Assembly: GCA_963785565.1 (NCBI GenBank)
Contig: CAWAVV010000013.1
Location: forward strand, 186,001 to 250,000
Origin: AP-15 sp963785565
Lineage (GTDB): Bacteria; Pseudomonadota; Alphaproteobacteria; ATCC43930; CGMCC-115725
Direction: 5' to 3'
Length of the DNA: 64,000 nucleotides
Both the position numbers and the translations under genes were made by a program. Below the pieces are notes generated by a model, which worked only from the letters and a program-made list of their open reading frames with translations, had not been told where the DNA came from and did not search any database. Positions 27,216-36,489 of the stretch are shown piece by piece. Each line of letters starts with the position of its first letter. The stretch's first letter is position 1.

Positions 27216-27464
27216 GTGACGACCTACAGCGTGGCCGATGCCAAGAACACCCTTCCAAAACTGATCGATCGCGCCTTGCAGGGCGAGGAGGTGGTAATCA
27301 CCCGGCGCGGCAAGCCTGTTGTCGAGCTCAGGCCTGCCCCGCGCCGGACGGCGCCGGCTGCCGGAACTCACGAGTGGCTGCGCGCCCGAACGCGCGCCCG
27401 GCCAGGCATCGGGTTAACGTCGCTCGAGCTCCTCGATCTCCTATACGAGTCGAAAGAGGATTGA
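27216..27464 (+). CDS. Phd/YefM-type antitoxin of a VapBC-like pair
   Basis: 82-aa antitoxin. The DNA-binding N-terminus (TYSVADAKNTLPKLIDRALQ, GEEVVITRRGKPVVELRP) is the classic Phd/YefM fold; the C-terminal part, ending LELLDLLYESKED, would wrap the toxin active site. GTG start behind GAAGGGGGG. Its stop overlaps the toxin's TTG start (TTGA at 27461-27464), the usual translational coupling in these operons. Represses the operon together with its toxin, probably at the palindrome just upstream. Confidence 0.9.
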   Translation: MTTYSVADAKNTLPKLIDRALQGEEVVITRRGKPVVELRPAPRRTAPAAGTHEWLRARTRARPGIGLTSLELLDLLYESKED

Positions 27465-27892
27465 GCGCCTACCTCGATACCAGCGTCCTGCTGCCGACGC
27501 TGATCGCCGAGCCAGCCACCGAAGCCGTCTACGACTGTCTCGGCGCCTACGAACAGGAACTGCTGATCAGTGATTTTGCTGCCGCCGAAGTGGCATCGGC
27601 GCTATCGCGCCTGATACGCATGGCAATACTGACCGATGCCGACGCGTCTGCGCGTCTGGCGGACTTCGATGCTTGGCGCGCCGCGATGAGCATGCCGGTC
27701 GACATTGCGGCTTCCGATGCCCGGCTCGCCTACATTTATGTGCGGCGTTTCGATCTCGGGCTGCGAGCGCCGGACGCGCTGCATCTGGCGATTGCCCGGC
27801 GTCTCGATGCGACCCTGATCACGCTCGATCGGCGCTTGGCGGCCGCCGCCCGAGAAATGGGCATAGCCGTCAACCTGCCGCAAGCAGGCTGA
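27461..27892 (+). CDS. PIN-domain toxin (VapC-like ribonuclease)
   Basis: 143-aa PIN-domain endoribonuclease. The four acidic active-site residues are in place: Asp6 (SAYLDTSVLL), Glu43 (SDFAAAEVASALSRL), Asp105 (LRAPDALHLAIARR) and Asp123 (LITLDRRLA). TTG start within the antitoxin stop. VapC toxins cleave tRNA or rRNA to slow translation when the antitoxin is degraded; the target here is unknown. The full catalytic set suggests an active toxin. Confidence 0.9.
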   Translation: MSAYLDTSVLLPTLIAEPATEAVYDCLGAYEQELLISDFAAAEVASALSRLIRMAILTDADASARLADFDAWRAAMSMPVDIAASDARLAYIYVRRFDLGLRAPDALHLAIARRLDATLITLDRRLAAAAREMGIAVNLPQAG

Positions 27893-27913
27893 GCCGAGAA
27901 TTTGGAGAGGCCA

Positions 27914-28745
27914 ATGACAAAGATCCCAAACCCGGTCGAAGACCATTACGCGAGCCGCGATCTCGGCGCGGTGATCCTTGCCGCGCTGCAGGGGATGGGC
28001 AAGGACATCGAGCATCTGACCCCGGACGATCTCGCCCCGGTCGACGAGTTCCACGGCGGCCAGCGGCCGGCGACGATCCGGCTCGCCGAGCTTCTCGGGC
28101 TGACCGGCGGCGAGCGCGTGCTCGATGTCGGCTCCGGCCTGGGCGGGCCGTCGCGATTTCTGGCCTGGCGCTATGGCGTGCGGGTCAGCGGCGTCGATCT
28201 GACCGCCGAATTCGTCCGGGTCGCCGACATGCTGACCCGCCGCACCGGGCTGGTCGGGAAAGTCGACTACCGCCAGGGCGATGCGCTCGACCTGCCGTTC
28301 GCCGAGGCGAGCTTCGATGCCGTCTGGTCGCAGAATGCGGCGATGAACATCGCCGACCGCGACCGTCTCTACGGCGAGATGCGGCGCGTGCTCAAACCGG
28401 GCGGACGGCTCGCCTTGCAGGAAGTCGCCGCCGGTCCCGGTGGCGACCCGCACTTTCCGGTGCAGTGGGCGCGCGAGCCGGCGCATCAGTTTTCTGTTCT
28501 CCGCCGACGTAACCCGGGCAAAGCTCGAAGCCGCCGGCTTCCGGGTCGTGACCTGGCAGGATACCACGGCGGAGGCCTTGGCATCAGCCGCGAGGCGCTC
28601 GCGCAATGCGGCCGCCGCGCCGCCGCCGCTCGGGACCCACCTGATCCTCGGCGACGATTGGCAGGCGATGTTCCGCAATTCCGCCCGCAATCTCGAAGAG
28701 CGCCGCACCGAACTCTTCAACGCCATCCTCGAGCGCGTCGCCTGA
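27914..28745 (+). pseudogene. SAM-dependent methyltransferase (sarcosine/dimethylglycine methyltransferase-like), frameshifted
   Basis: ~277 aa when joined. MTKIPNPVEDHYASRDLGAV opens it, motif I is RVLDVGSGLGGPSRFLAWRY, followed by GVDLTAEFVRVADML and FDAVWSQNAAMNIADRDRLY, a set seen in sarcosine/dimethylglycine N-methyltransferase-like enzymes. At about 28486 one extra base (GCATC before AGTTTT) shifts the frame; the proper end FLFSADVTRAKLEAAGFRVV to ILERVA is in the next frame, stop at 28745. The closing part contains a 45-bp segment repeated downstream at 29709. Confidence 0.78.
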
Positions 28746-28834
28746 GCCGCCGAGACCGCCCACGAGTTTTGAATGCTCACTAAGACCCCCGGTTGTGATA
28801 CACCGATTTCACACAAGCCGGGAGCAAACACCCC

Positions 28835-29599
28835 ATGAAGCGACGTGGCATGCCGACACACCGTTCGGGGAGAGCGTGGCTGGTCAGCATGGGGCTGGCG
28901 GTTGGGCTGATATTGGCAGCCGGCGGTTCGGGGTTGAGCGTAGCCAATGCCGGCATGGCCACGACCTCGACCAAGTTCTTCAAGGTCTGCGACGGCACGG
29001 CCGAGGACGGGACACCGGTTCCCCACGGTCTTTGCGCCGTTGCCAGTTGCTTTGTGCTCAACAACCTCGCCTACTGCCAGTGCGATGTCGCGTCCGGCGA
29101 CAGCATCAGCCTGCCGTTCAAATTCGATAACGGTCAGCAGGATATCTGCACGGTCAACGCGGCGGGTATAGGCAACGGCTACATGGCGAGCACTTTCAGC
29201 TTTCCCCCCTCGGTCGCTACCACCTAATGACCCTGGAGCTCAGGCGCTCTATACGTGCCCGCCGATCGTTTCAGATGGAACCTACGCCCAGTGCGACGGC
29301 GGGATCTGTTTCACCAGTGCGCAATCGTTTCCGGGTTCTGGCCAGTCGCCGGGGAGCAACCAAATCATCTGCTCTTGCCCGATCGCACCGCCTGCCCAGG
29401 CGAGGCTGGGCTACCAGATCCCCGGCCCCTTCCCCTGCCAGAAATCGTTCTTCGAGAACTGCAAGCAGCGAGACCGCCAACACGAACACCGGCTCGACGA
29501 TCTATTCCGGCGCCCCGATTGGCTCAGCCCGCCTTCCTGACGCATCAGCTTTATGGCACCGACCCGCCCATCAACCAGTGCCCTTCGCCGCATGATTGA
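28835..29599 (+). pseudogene. Cys-rich exported protein, broken by three frame changes
   Basis: N-terminus has a signal peptide (WLVSMGLAVGLILAAGGSGL, cleavage after VANA). The mature protein is rich in Cys pairs: FKVCDGTAEDG, HGLCAVASCFVLNNLAYCQC, DICTVN. The frame ends at 29225, but Cys-rich coding continues in the next frame (YTCPPIVSDGTYAQCDGGIC, QIICSCPIAPPAQ, PFPCQKSFFENC), then in a third (SETANTNTGSTIYSGAPIG) and a fourth (LTHQLYGTDPPINQCPSP, stop 29599). Each change is +1. Joined, ~254 aa; a disulphide-rich periplasmic or secreted protein of unknown function. Confidence 0.6.
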
Positions 29600-29708
29600 G
29601 GTGTTTTCGGCGCATTTAGGCGGACAACGGTACCGCGCGGCGATTCCGCACAGCCGATCGATCGCCATCAGACCGCGAGTGGACCCTCGACGATGCAGCA
29701 CTGACCCG

Positions 29709-29753
29709 CGCCGCTCGGGACCCACCTGATCCTCGGCGACGATTGGCAGGCGA
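29709..29753 (+). repeat. 45-bp direct copy of the methyltransferase 3' segment
   Basis: Bases 29709-29753 are identical to 28624-28668, within the last part of the methyltransferase gene; the flanks differ. The copy is in non-coding DNA 1085 bases downstream and is too short to encode anything. It is probably the scar of a partial duplication or rearrangement. Confidence 0.85.
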
Positions 29754-29842
29754 CGCCAAAATTATCGCCGACCGAAAGCGCCGCCCCGCGGCTTAGAGGT
29801 TCGACCGAGTCGTACACTCAGCACGCATCACCCCCACCCCGA

Positions 29843-30030
29843 CCCGCCCCTATCGAGGGGGCGGGAGTACAAATGGGGCTGCTACACAGGGCCTCCCCGC
29901 TGACACAGGCCCTCCCCCTTGATGGGGGAGGGTTTGGGAGGGGGTGAGTGCGCTTAATTTGATTGCCCTCTTTTCCGTCATGCCCGCGAAAGCGGGCGCC
30001 CAGAGCCTGCCCCTGGCTTGAGCAGGGGGC
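29843..30030. repeat. Cluster of palindromic extragenic repeats
   Basis: Three or four hairpins in a row: CCCGCCCC-TATCGA-GGGGGCGGG (29843-29865), CCCTCCCCC-TTGAT-GGGGGAGGG (29910-29932, 9-bp perfect stem), GCCCGC-GAAA-GCGGGC (29982-29997), and CCTGCCCC paired with GGGGGC-type sequence to 30030. The third is the common alphaproteobacterial REP core GTCATGCCCGCGAAAGCGGG. No gene is seen in 29600-30412; these repeats are its only structure. Confidence 0.75.
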
Positions 30031-30412
30031 AACTAACACCGTACCAACGGCGCCTCGCCCGCTACTTTCGAGCGTGTGAAGGAATTGTTAACAAAAGCCG
30101 GGTGCGGCACGGTGCGTCGTTCGAGACAGCCGTCGTGCGGCTCCTCAGGGCCTGCCCCGGCGCAAGTGTTTGGTCTCGGAAGATTGGCGCGACAGCGTCC
30201 GATTGTGGCAGGCTGTCATGTGGCTGCGGCGGCAATTGCGGCCAGACCAGGCGCAGCTCGTCCGGTAGTCCACAGGAGGGACCCGCGCGCGGCGCCACGA
30301 CTGCCGCGAGTTTGGCGGCGCGGCGCGCGGGAGGTGACTGTGGACCCACCGGGGCGAGCGTCCCGACGACGCACCCACGCCGCCTTCGACCGATCGGGGG
30401 GAGAACCCGGTG

Positions 30413-31547
30413 ATGGATCTCAAGCTCCACGCCAATGCCACCACCACGCCGCGCACCCGCGCCTATATCCAGAAAAGCCGGGCGAGCAACGCCGCCCTGG
30501 CCCGCGAACTCGGCATCCACAGCCGCACCGTGGCGCGTTGGAAGGCGCGCCGGGAGATCGTCGATCGATCCACCGCCGCACCGGCTGGCCACGACGATGA
30601 CCGAATGGGAAGAAGGCTTGATCGTCGAGCTGCGCCGCAGCTTGGCGCTGCCGCTCGACGACATCGTCGAAGCAATGCGGCGCTGTATCAACCCCGCGCT
30701 GTCGCGCAGCGCCATCCACCGTTGCCTGCAGCGCTACGGCATCTCCGCCCGCCGCAGCCAGCAACAAGCTCCGACCGCCATGTTCCACACCGACGCCCCG
30801 GCCGGCTTCATCCACATCGACGTCAAATATCTGCCGCCGCTCAACCGCTGCCGCAGTTACGCCTATGTCGCGATCGACCGCGCCACCCGCTTCGTCTACC
30901 TCGAGATCCTGCCCGATCGCCGGGCCCAAACCGCAGCGGGTTTTCTCAACCGCTTCCTCGACCGCTTCTCGCTCTCCGTTCACACCGTGCTGACCGATAA
31001 CGGCTCCGAATTCACCGACCGCTTCGCCGTCGACAAAAAAGACAAACCTCACGACAAACCCTCGGGCCACCATCCCTTCGATCGGGTGTGCACCGAGCGC
31101 GTCATTATCCACCGCCTCGCCAGCCTGTTTCGGCCGCAGACAAATGGCATGGTCGAGCGGTTCAACCGCCGCCTCGGTGACCACCTCGACCGCATGCCGC
31201 AGAACCGCGCCGCCCACCACCGCCGCTTTCTCGACCATGCCGAACGCGATGCCTATCTCACCACCTTTGTCGCCGATTACAATCGCACCCGCCTGCGATG
31301 CCTCGGCTATCAAGCACCCGCCGAACTCCTCGCTAACCTCTCGGGACACAACACGCAAGCCGGGGATGAGCGTTACGTTATTGATAACATTGATAACGTA
31401 CCTCATCCTGAGGAAGCGCCCAAGGCGCTGTCTCGAACCACGCACGGCGGCCGTGCCGCACCGACTTTCGTCTCGAGACCAATTCCTTCACACGCTCTTT
31501 CGCCGGGACGACGAGGAAGAGAAACCGGGAACTATCCGTGCTCCTAA
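30413..31547 (+). pseudogene. IS481-family transposase, frameshifted and with aberrant tail
   Basis: N-terminal HTH part MDLKLHANATTTPRTRAYIQ and ALARELGIHSRTVARWKAR lies in one frame; from about 30585 (+1) the protein continues as TEWEEGLIVELRRSLALPLD with the rve catalytic core: FIHIDVKYLPPL (first Asp), VLTDNGSEFTDRF (second Asp), and QTNGMVERFNRRLGDHL (Glu). After the usual family end (GHNT) the frame reads on into a dispersed repeat, adding a non-transposase tail. GGGGGAG precedes the GTG/ATG start. Clear terminal inverted repeats were not found, so the element's ends are undefined and it is probably inactive. Confidence 0.8.
31401..31440. repeat. Dispersed CCTCATCCTGAGG-type repeat fused to the transposase end
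   Basis: CCTCATCCTGAGG (partly palindromic) followed by AGCGCCCAAGGCGCTGTCTC, the recognisable core of a dispersed intergenic element of many alphaproteobacteria. Its translation (PHPEEAPKALS) is a common artefactual protein tail, so the transposase frame should be read as ending before it. Confidence 0.55.
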
Positions 31548-32638
31548 AATCCGCATCCCAATGGGTTAGTGGGGCGACCTGGCTCCCATATTTAGCAGGA
31601 TAAACAAGGCTGGCGGCGGTAAAGTTTTCGGAGGTTGACATTCTGATTTCGCGATTACCTGGAAAGGTTTGTCCTTATGGGCTTTTACGCGGCTTTCGTT
31701 AAAACCGTCCTGGTAAAACCCGTCCCCTGATATATGAATGGCCACCACGCGGAGGGCCGGGAAGCGCCAAAGAGCCGATGTCATTCGACGCCCTTGATAC
31801 AAGCGCTGCGCCGTAAGAGCGCTGCCCTCAGGTATTTGCTCAAACAGTGCGAAAGCGGAGCGGCTTTAATGAACGCGACAGCGCGACCGATTCCGGAGAC
31901 TTTGCACGCGCTCGCCAGCCACCAGAGGGTGTTGCTTATGAGGGAGGGTGCGTGACGCTGTTGGCAGTTCATAGGCGTTATATTAGCTCTCTTAGCTTTG
32001 TTGGTTTCAATATGGATTCATATACGACAGAAGGCGCGTAAAGTACTTGTCTGGGAGTCAAGGCGGGTGACCGCACGAAACCGCAACACCGTGGGATGCG
32101 GTTATGCCGGCGTTAACCACGGCCAGATGGTTGACGCCCGGCTCGAGCAGTTTCGCGGTGCGTGCTGCACCGAGATTTAGCGAAAGAGGGTGTGAGGGTG
32201 GGCGCATAACGTTGCGCGGCGTCTCAAACTTCCGCCGCCGTTCCCGGCGAAGGCCGGGATCCATGGCGCCATTGCAGCCTACGGCGCGAGGAGCTGTAGA
32301 GCGCGACCTGATCCGCGCCCGCGCGGCAGAGGCCAGGAACCCGCGCCAAGCTCCGAGAAAGCATGTGGGCCGCCCCCTTACCTGAGACACCGGAACAGCT
32401 GACAGAGGCCACCGACGCCGCGCGTAGGGCGCTCCGCTCGACGAACCGTGCAGACCGATGAGCGGCTTTTATGAACCAGACAGATGGTCCGTTTTCTCTT
32501 TCTCGTCGCCCTTGCGAAATTTGTTTATATTGCTGCTGGACTACGTGTTGTGTATGCGTATATTCAATATCTACAATTCGCTCTGCTTAATATAGCTTGA
32601 TGTTAATCTTTATATACGCTGCGCCAAACAGAGCGAAA
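31548..32638. other. Long stretch without a supportable gene
   Basis: About 1.1 kb. Short frames exist (for example 31734-31955) but have no ribosome site, domain or coherent composition. One REP-like hairpin, TCCCGGC-GAA-GGCCGGGA with GATCCATGG beside it (32242-32259), has a relative at 33910-33930. From about 32480 the DNA becomes visibly AT-rich, marking the left edge of the foreign-looking island. Confidence 0.55.
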
Positions 32639-33890
32639 GTTTACGAATGGCAACTCGATTTGCTAGCAGAAATATTTCATCGCTCATCGTTAATTCTTGG
32701 CACGGCCAATGAGGACACCTCCTTCGATATTTCAAGATATTAACACCCTGAGTTTGAGCTATTATACAGACTGCATCGGCGTTAGTGTCGCTGAGATTTA
32801 TACCATTGGTCTAGCTCTTAGTGGTCATTTCCTTAGAGACTTTGGTTATTATCTGGATAACAAAATCGAGGTTCGAGAAATTTCGCGTGAGGGATTCAAC
32901 GGCTTCGTTAGCTATTTCGCGACCGATGTAGCCACCTTAAGACGAATGGCGGCAGCAACTCAATCGTACGATCAAGATTATGCGTACACCTTTAATCCTC
33001 TTCGGAAATACCCCCTCGTGCGAGGGAGTGCAAAGGGTGGGAATGCCATAGTAACGCCGATTCGACGTTCCTTTTGCGGCGATTACGGATGGCGTGTACT
33101 ACGAAATCTGTGATGCTGAGGGCTTCTCGGATGCATTTGGGCGTTCGTTTCAGAGATATGTCGGGGAGATGTTGGACAAGGTCAATCAGGGAGAGCGTCT
33201 TAATATTTTGTCAGAACAGCCGTACCACGTTGGCAAAGATAGAAAGGACAGCGTGGACTGGATCGTATCCGACCCGTCTGGAGATTTGCTTATAGAATGT
33301 AAAACCAAGAAGCTCCGGTTAGAAGCAAAATTGGATTGATTTCAACGGCCGTGCTAAACGACGATCTGGAAAAAATGGCCGGATTTATTGTCCAGATTTA
33401 TAAGACACTGAATGATGCGTTAAATGGCCGATATGTACATTGGCGACCAAGACAGGGAATGCCACTTGAGCCGGTTATAGTGCGCTTGAAGAGTGTTTGG
33501 GTGTGATCGCGTCAGAATATTCTCCACTACGATTATGTGCGCGACGAAAGATTGCAGAGGAGCAAGTCGATCCTACTATCGTGGACATCTACCGTATACT
33601 ATTTGTGCGGTCGAGGACTTCGAGCTTGCCGCCAAATTATGGCAACCGCAGACGTTCATGCAGTTATGAGCAAAAAAACCGTTGGTGAACACCGATTGTG
33701 GCCTCTCTATTCGTTCCTAGGCGTTGTATTTAAAACCGAGCTTGCTCAAGTCCGAAAGCGCGGCTCGCTGTTTCCCGAAGACATGGGTAAAATTAATCCG
33801 GCTTCAGCGACTGAAACTCTGAAAAAGGCCATTAGCTGGGTTTCTAGAAGACACGTTAAGCGATTTTCCATAAGCCCCATATGCGACTTT
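32639..33890 (+). pseudogene. Decayed AT-rich gene with PD-(D/E)XK nuclease-like motif
   Basis: Coherent protein sequence is spread over at least five frame segments: VYEWQLDLLAEIFHRSSLIL (from 32639); GHFLRDFGYYLDNKIEVREI and SREGFNGFVSYFATDVATLR (32697 onward); GVYYEICDAEGFSDAFGRSF and VDWIVSDPSGDLLIECKTKK (33085-33315); IGLISTAVLNDDLEKMAGFI (from 33330); CAVEDFELAAKLWQPQTF; MSKKTVGEHRLWPLYSFLGV. The D...ECK pattern with a preceding DxVDW fits a PD-(D/E)XK restriction-type nuclease core. Unlike other broken genes here, some breaks need deletions. Base composition is strikingly AT-rich. A horizontally acquired, inactivated gene of unknown role, perhaps defence. Confidence 0.55.
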
Positions 33891-34450
33891 TCAGTGAAGT
33901 TCGGGGCGCTTCCCGGCGGGCCGGGATCCATTCGCCGTCACCTGATTTTTATAGAGAGGTTCCCGGGCTGCGCGGCGGCGGATGGCGGCGAAAAGGGTGA
34001 TGCCGGCCCCGAGCAGGGCCAGCGAACCGGGCTCCGGAACCGTCACGCCACCACTGACGTAATCGAGCGATACCGCCGAGGTCGCGACGGCTACGCCATA
34101 ATCGACACCGCTGCCGGATCGCCGTTGTTCCAGAAGTTCACGACCCGGCCATCACCGATATCGAACAGCAGCCCGTAGATGTCCAAGAACCCGCCACCGA
34201 TCGGGTAGTCGGTGGCCGTCGGCGGCGACCCGCCGGGCCAGAACAGGTTGTCGTAGGTCAGAAAGCCGTTGTTAGCGGCCGGATGCGAAAAAGTGTTTCG
34301 CGAGAAAATCAGAAAATCACCGGCACCACGGCCAACCGGCCGCAGCTTGCCGCGCGCGCAAATTCGAATAGCGCCGCGTACACTCTGTCGGCATCGGGAC
34401 TCCCCCTGATCCTGAGACAAACCGCTGAGCCAACAAGATTTTCTCATAAA
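33891..34450 (-). pseudogene. PEP-CTERM sorting-domain protein, broken
   Basis: The C-terminal anchor GVTVPEPGSLALLGAGITLF followed by AAIRRRAA is a textbook PEP-CTERM signal (VPEP, hydrophobic helix, Arg cluster), in the frame ending at 33891. The preceding domain, NNGFLTYDNLFWPGGSPPTA and GGGFLDIYGLLFDIGDGRVV, is in another frame (stop at 34091); one extra base near 34105 joins them (DYGVAVATSAVSLDYVSGGV). The N-terminus is not recoverable: a further break lies near 34360 and no signal peptide was found. Exported and processed by exosortase if intact. Confidence 0.65.
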
Positions 34451-34725
34451 TGGAGCCCCGGTGCACCTATCCCCATGAGAAATCCGGGCTAGCGGCCCCG
34501 CCCGAGGCTGTTACGAGGCGCGGGCGGCCGTGAGGCGTTGGCGAAGCGATGATCAAGACGACAGGGGCAACGGCGACATTGGATGGCGGGGAAGTTGCCA
34601 AGGTTGGGGTCTCGGCCTCGCGACCGAGAGGTTTCCACGCCGCTGTTCGGCGAGCCAGCCATCCATACGATCCGTAGCAGAAGTCGATTCGGGTCGAGAC
34701 CCCTAAAGCGCCGTTGCGCTTTACT

Positions 34726-35223
34726 TTAAACTGTAAAAACCTCTGAAAACGCAAACAGGCGCATCAGCTCGTACGACATCTGGCAATACTGCTGATAATT
34801 GTCTATATAGATAGCTCCATCTTGTACGTGGTACTGGTAGCCCAACGGATAACCCATGCCTCCGGTCCAAACTGCACCGGTTATGCCTGATGTGGTCGGC
34901 GATTGATTGATCGGGTTGAGCAGGTTTTCCAATATGGGGCTGCCGCCCGTCGCCACTTCGACGGCTGACAAGGTATAGAGCGGAACATTGTCGATCGGCA
35001 GACGGTCTGCCAGCTTAGTGCCATCCATCGAGGAGATCATCGCCAGCCACGAGACCGGTATGCCCAGGTTTTTGTCCAATCCGGCTTTGGCGGCTTCCGC
35101 CTGGATAAACTGGTCGTAGTATCCGTGGTCTGCGTGGAGAGCGTTTGTTTGACCATCGGTTACGAAGACGATCCGGTACTGCAGACCTTTCCGTAAGCCG
35201 GCGGGCGCCGTGATGGATGCCAT
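34726..35223 (-). CDS. Exported-protein-like fragment of a PEP-CTERM family protein
   Basis: 165 aa: MASITAPAGLRKGLQYRIVF, then VTDGQTNALHADHGYYDQFI, a beta-rich domain of the sort found in PEP-CTERM surface proteins. It has neither a signal peptide nor the PEP anchor: the 5' end starts with its own AGAGGACC ribosome-like site, and the 3' end stops at 34726 after AFSEVFTV. Probably a truncated relic of a larger surface protein, though a cytosolic product cannot be excluded. Confidence 0.5.
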   Translation of the reverse strand: MASITAPAGLRKGLQYRIVFVTDGQTNALHADHGYYDQFIQAEAAKAGLDKNLGIPVSWLAMISSMDGTKLADRLPIDNVPLYTLSAVEVATGGSPILENLLNPINQSPTTSGITGAVWTGGMGYPLGYQYHVQDGAIYIDNYQQYCQMSYELMRLFAFSEVFTV

Positions 35224-35267
35224 GATGTCGGTCCTCTCTGTCGCTGGACCTTTAACCTTATCGCGGG

Positions 35268-35477
35268 TTACGCTGCCGCGCGAGGCTCATTCCATGTCAT
35301 CCCCTTGGGCGGGCAGGATGCCGGGAATGGCCAAGCCCGACCCGCGCCGTAAGTTAGGTCGATCGACCCGCTGACGCCGGGACCGGTGAAGCCGAAATCG
35401 AAGGTGCCGGCGCGCGCCCCGGAGCACAGTGAAACAGCCGCGATAACCATCACCGCGGCCAAAAATCCCTTCTGCAT
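35268..35477 (-). pseudogene. Signal-peptide fragment of an exported surface protein
   Basis: 69 aa starting MQKGFLAAVMVIAAVSLCSG, a clear Sec signal peptide with cleavage near ARAG, followed by TFDFGFTGPGVSGSIDLTYG, typical of the start of PEP-CTERM proteins. It then diverges into unrelated Pro/Arg-rich residues and stops, so the body of the protein has been lost. Lies 45 bases upstream of the 165-aa fragment; both may be pieces of degraded surface-protein genes. Confidence 0.55.
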
Positions 35478-35687
35478 GCTGTCCACTCCCCCATTCCCCA
35501 GCGGCGCTCGATCGATGCATTCGCCAAATGGCGCCGCGCCCGTAGAAAGCGACCAAGATCGATCGCCCAATCCGAGCGACATGCGGGAGTCTTCTAAAAT
35601 TTAACCATGATGCGATATGATCGCGTTCTCGAGTTAGACCGCGTCGTATCCAGTAGTGGGCGGTTCGACCGCAATGGAGAGCTGGCT

Positions 35688-36314
35688 ATGCGCTTCTGGT
35701 CCCTGGTTGTTCTTGCCTGCGGCTTGCTTTGGCTTTCCAGCCAGCCAGTCGCCGCCGGTATCGTCCAATACAACTATGTCGGCATGCCCTTCGCAGTCAC
35801 AAGCGGCTCACCGCCGTCTTCGGTGACCAATATCAGCGGGGACTTTCAGTTTAACCAAGCTCTGGTTCCCCTGCCGACCTCTGCGCCCGACGACATCACC
35901 AGTTTGATTACAGCCTTTTCGTTTACGGATGGAAATCAGACGCTGACCAAGCTGAACACCTCGTCCTTCTCATTCCAAATCACGTTGGATAGCTCCGGTG
36001 CTTTGGTCGGCCCGTGGGAGATAGACATCGGCAACCTCTCGAGCGGGCCAGGACTCCAGACATTTTCGCTTACGCCGAGTCAATGCGGCGACAACACTAC
36101 CGGAGCGAACGGCTATATGGCCACGATCCAATGCTTTACGGGTGTCGATAATGCCGGCGCGTGGACCGGTCCCAAACCCGTGCTGGGCACCCCGGCGCCC
36201 GTGCCCGAACCGCCCTCTGTTGCAATGCTTGCCGGAAGCATTGGGCTGCTCGGGCTCGGTTGGGGTCGCGCGGTTCGACGCCGCCAAACTAGAACGCGCA
36301 GTCGTGAGTATTGA
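35688..36314 (+). CDS. PEP-CTERM sorting-domain protein
   Basis: 208 aa, apparently intact. Signal peptide MRFWSLVVLACGLLWLSSQP (cleavage after VAA), a Ser/Thr/Asn-rich beta domain (QYNYVGMPFAVTSGSPPSSV), and at the C-terminus PVPEPPSVAMLAGSIGLLGL followed by GWGRAVRRRQ: the PEP motif, helix and Arg tail. Exosortase would cleave and release or anchor it at the surface, as part of envelope or matrix material. ATG at 35688 is chosen because it starts the signal peptide; the frame is open upstream to 35607. Exosortase itself is not in the window. Confidence 0.85.
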   Translation: MRFWSLVVLACGLLWLSSQPVAAGIVQYNYVGMPFAVTSGSPPSSVTNISGDFQFNQALVPLPTSAPDDITSLITAFSFTDGNQTLTKLNTSSFSFQITLDSSGALVGPWEIDIGNLSSGPGLQTFSLTPSQCGDNTTGANGYMATIQCFTGVDNAGAWTGPKPVLGTPAPVPEPPSVAMLAGSIGLLGLGWGRAVRRRQTRTRSREY

Positions 36315-36359
36315 TTAAGCGCAGCACGCCACCGCGTTAATAGTTTCCTACTGACCAGC

Positions 36360-36489
36360 AAAACCCACCGCCGGGCGAGAAAGTGGTCGACCATCGCGGG
36401 CGCGGCGCCGAGGTAGTTGGCAAGGTCGGTCAGGGCGCGCAGCTTGTCGGGACCGAGGGGGATGGCGACAGCGGGGGTTTCGAGCTTAA
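36360..36489 (-). other. Possible coding remnant
   Basis: On the minus strand, reading KLETPAVAIPLGPDKLRALT and continuing DLANYLGAAPAMVDHFLARR, this stretch has protein-like composition but no start codon or recognised family. It is open in this frame upstream and overlaps the ATG of the GNAT gene. It could be the tail of a lost gene or chance. Confidence 0.25.

Noticed and set aside
30062..30412. Possible gene upstream of the IS481 transposase
   Set aside because: Open frames are Arg/Ala/Pro-rich with no coherent domain; more likely IS end and intergenic DNA.
34467..34754. 95-codon minus-strand open frame
   Set aside because: No ribosome site, Arg/Ser/Pro-rich and overlapping the end of the 165-aa fragment; no support as a gene.
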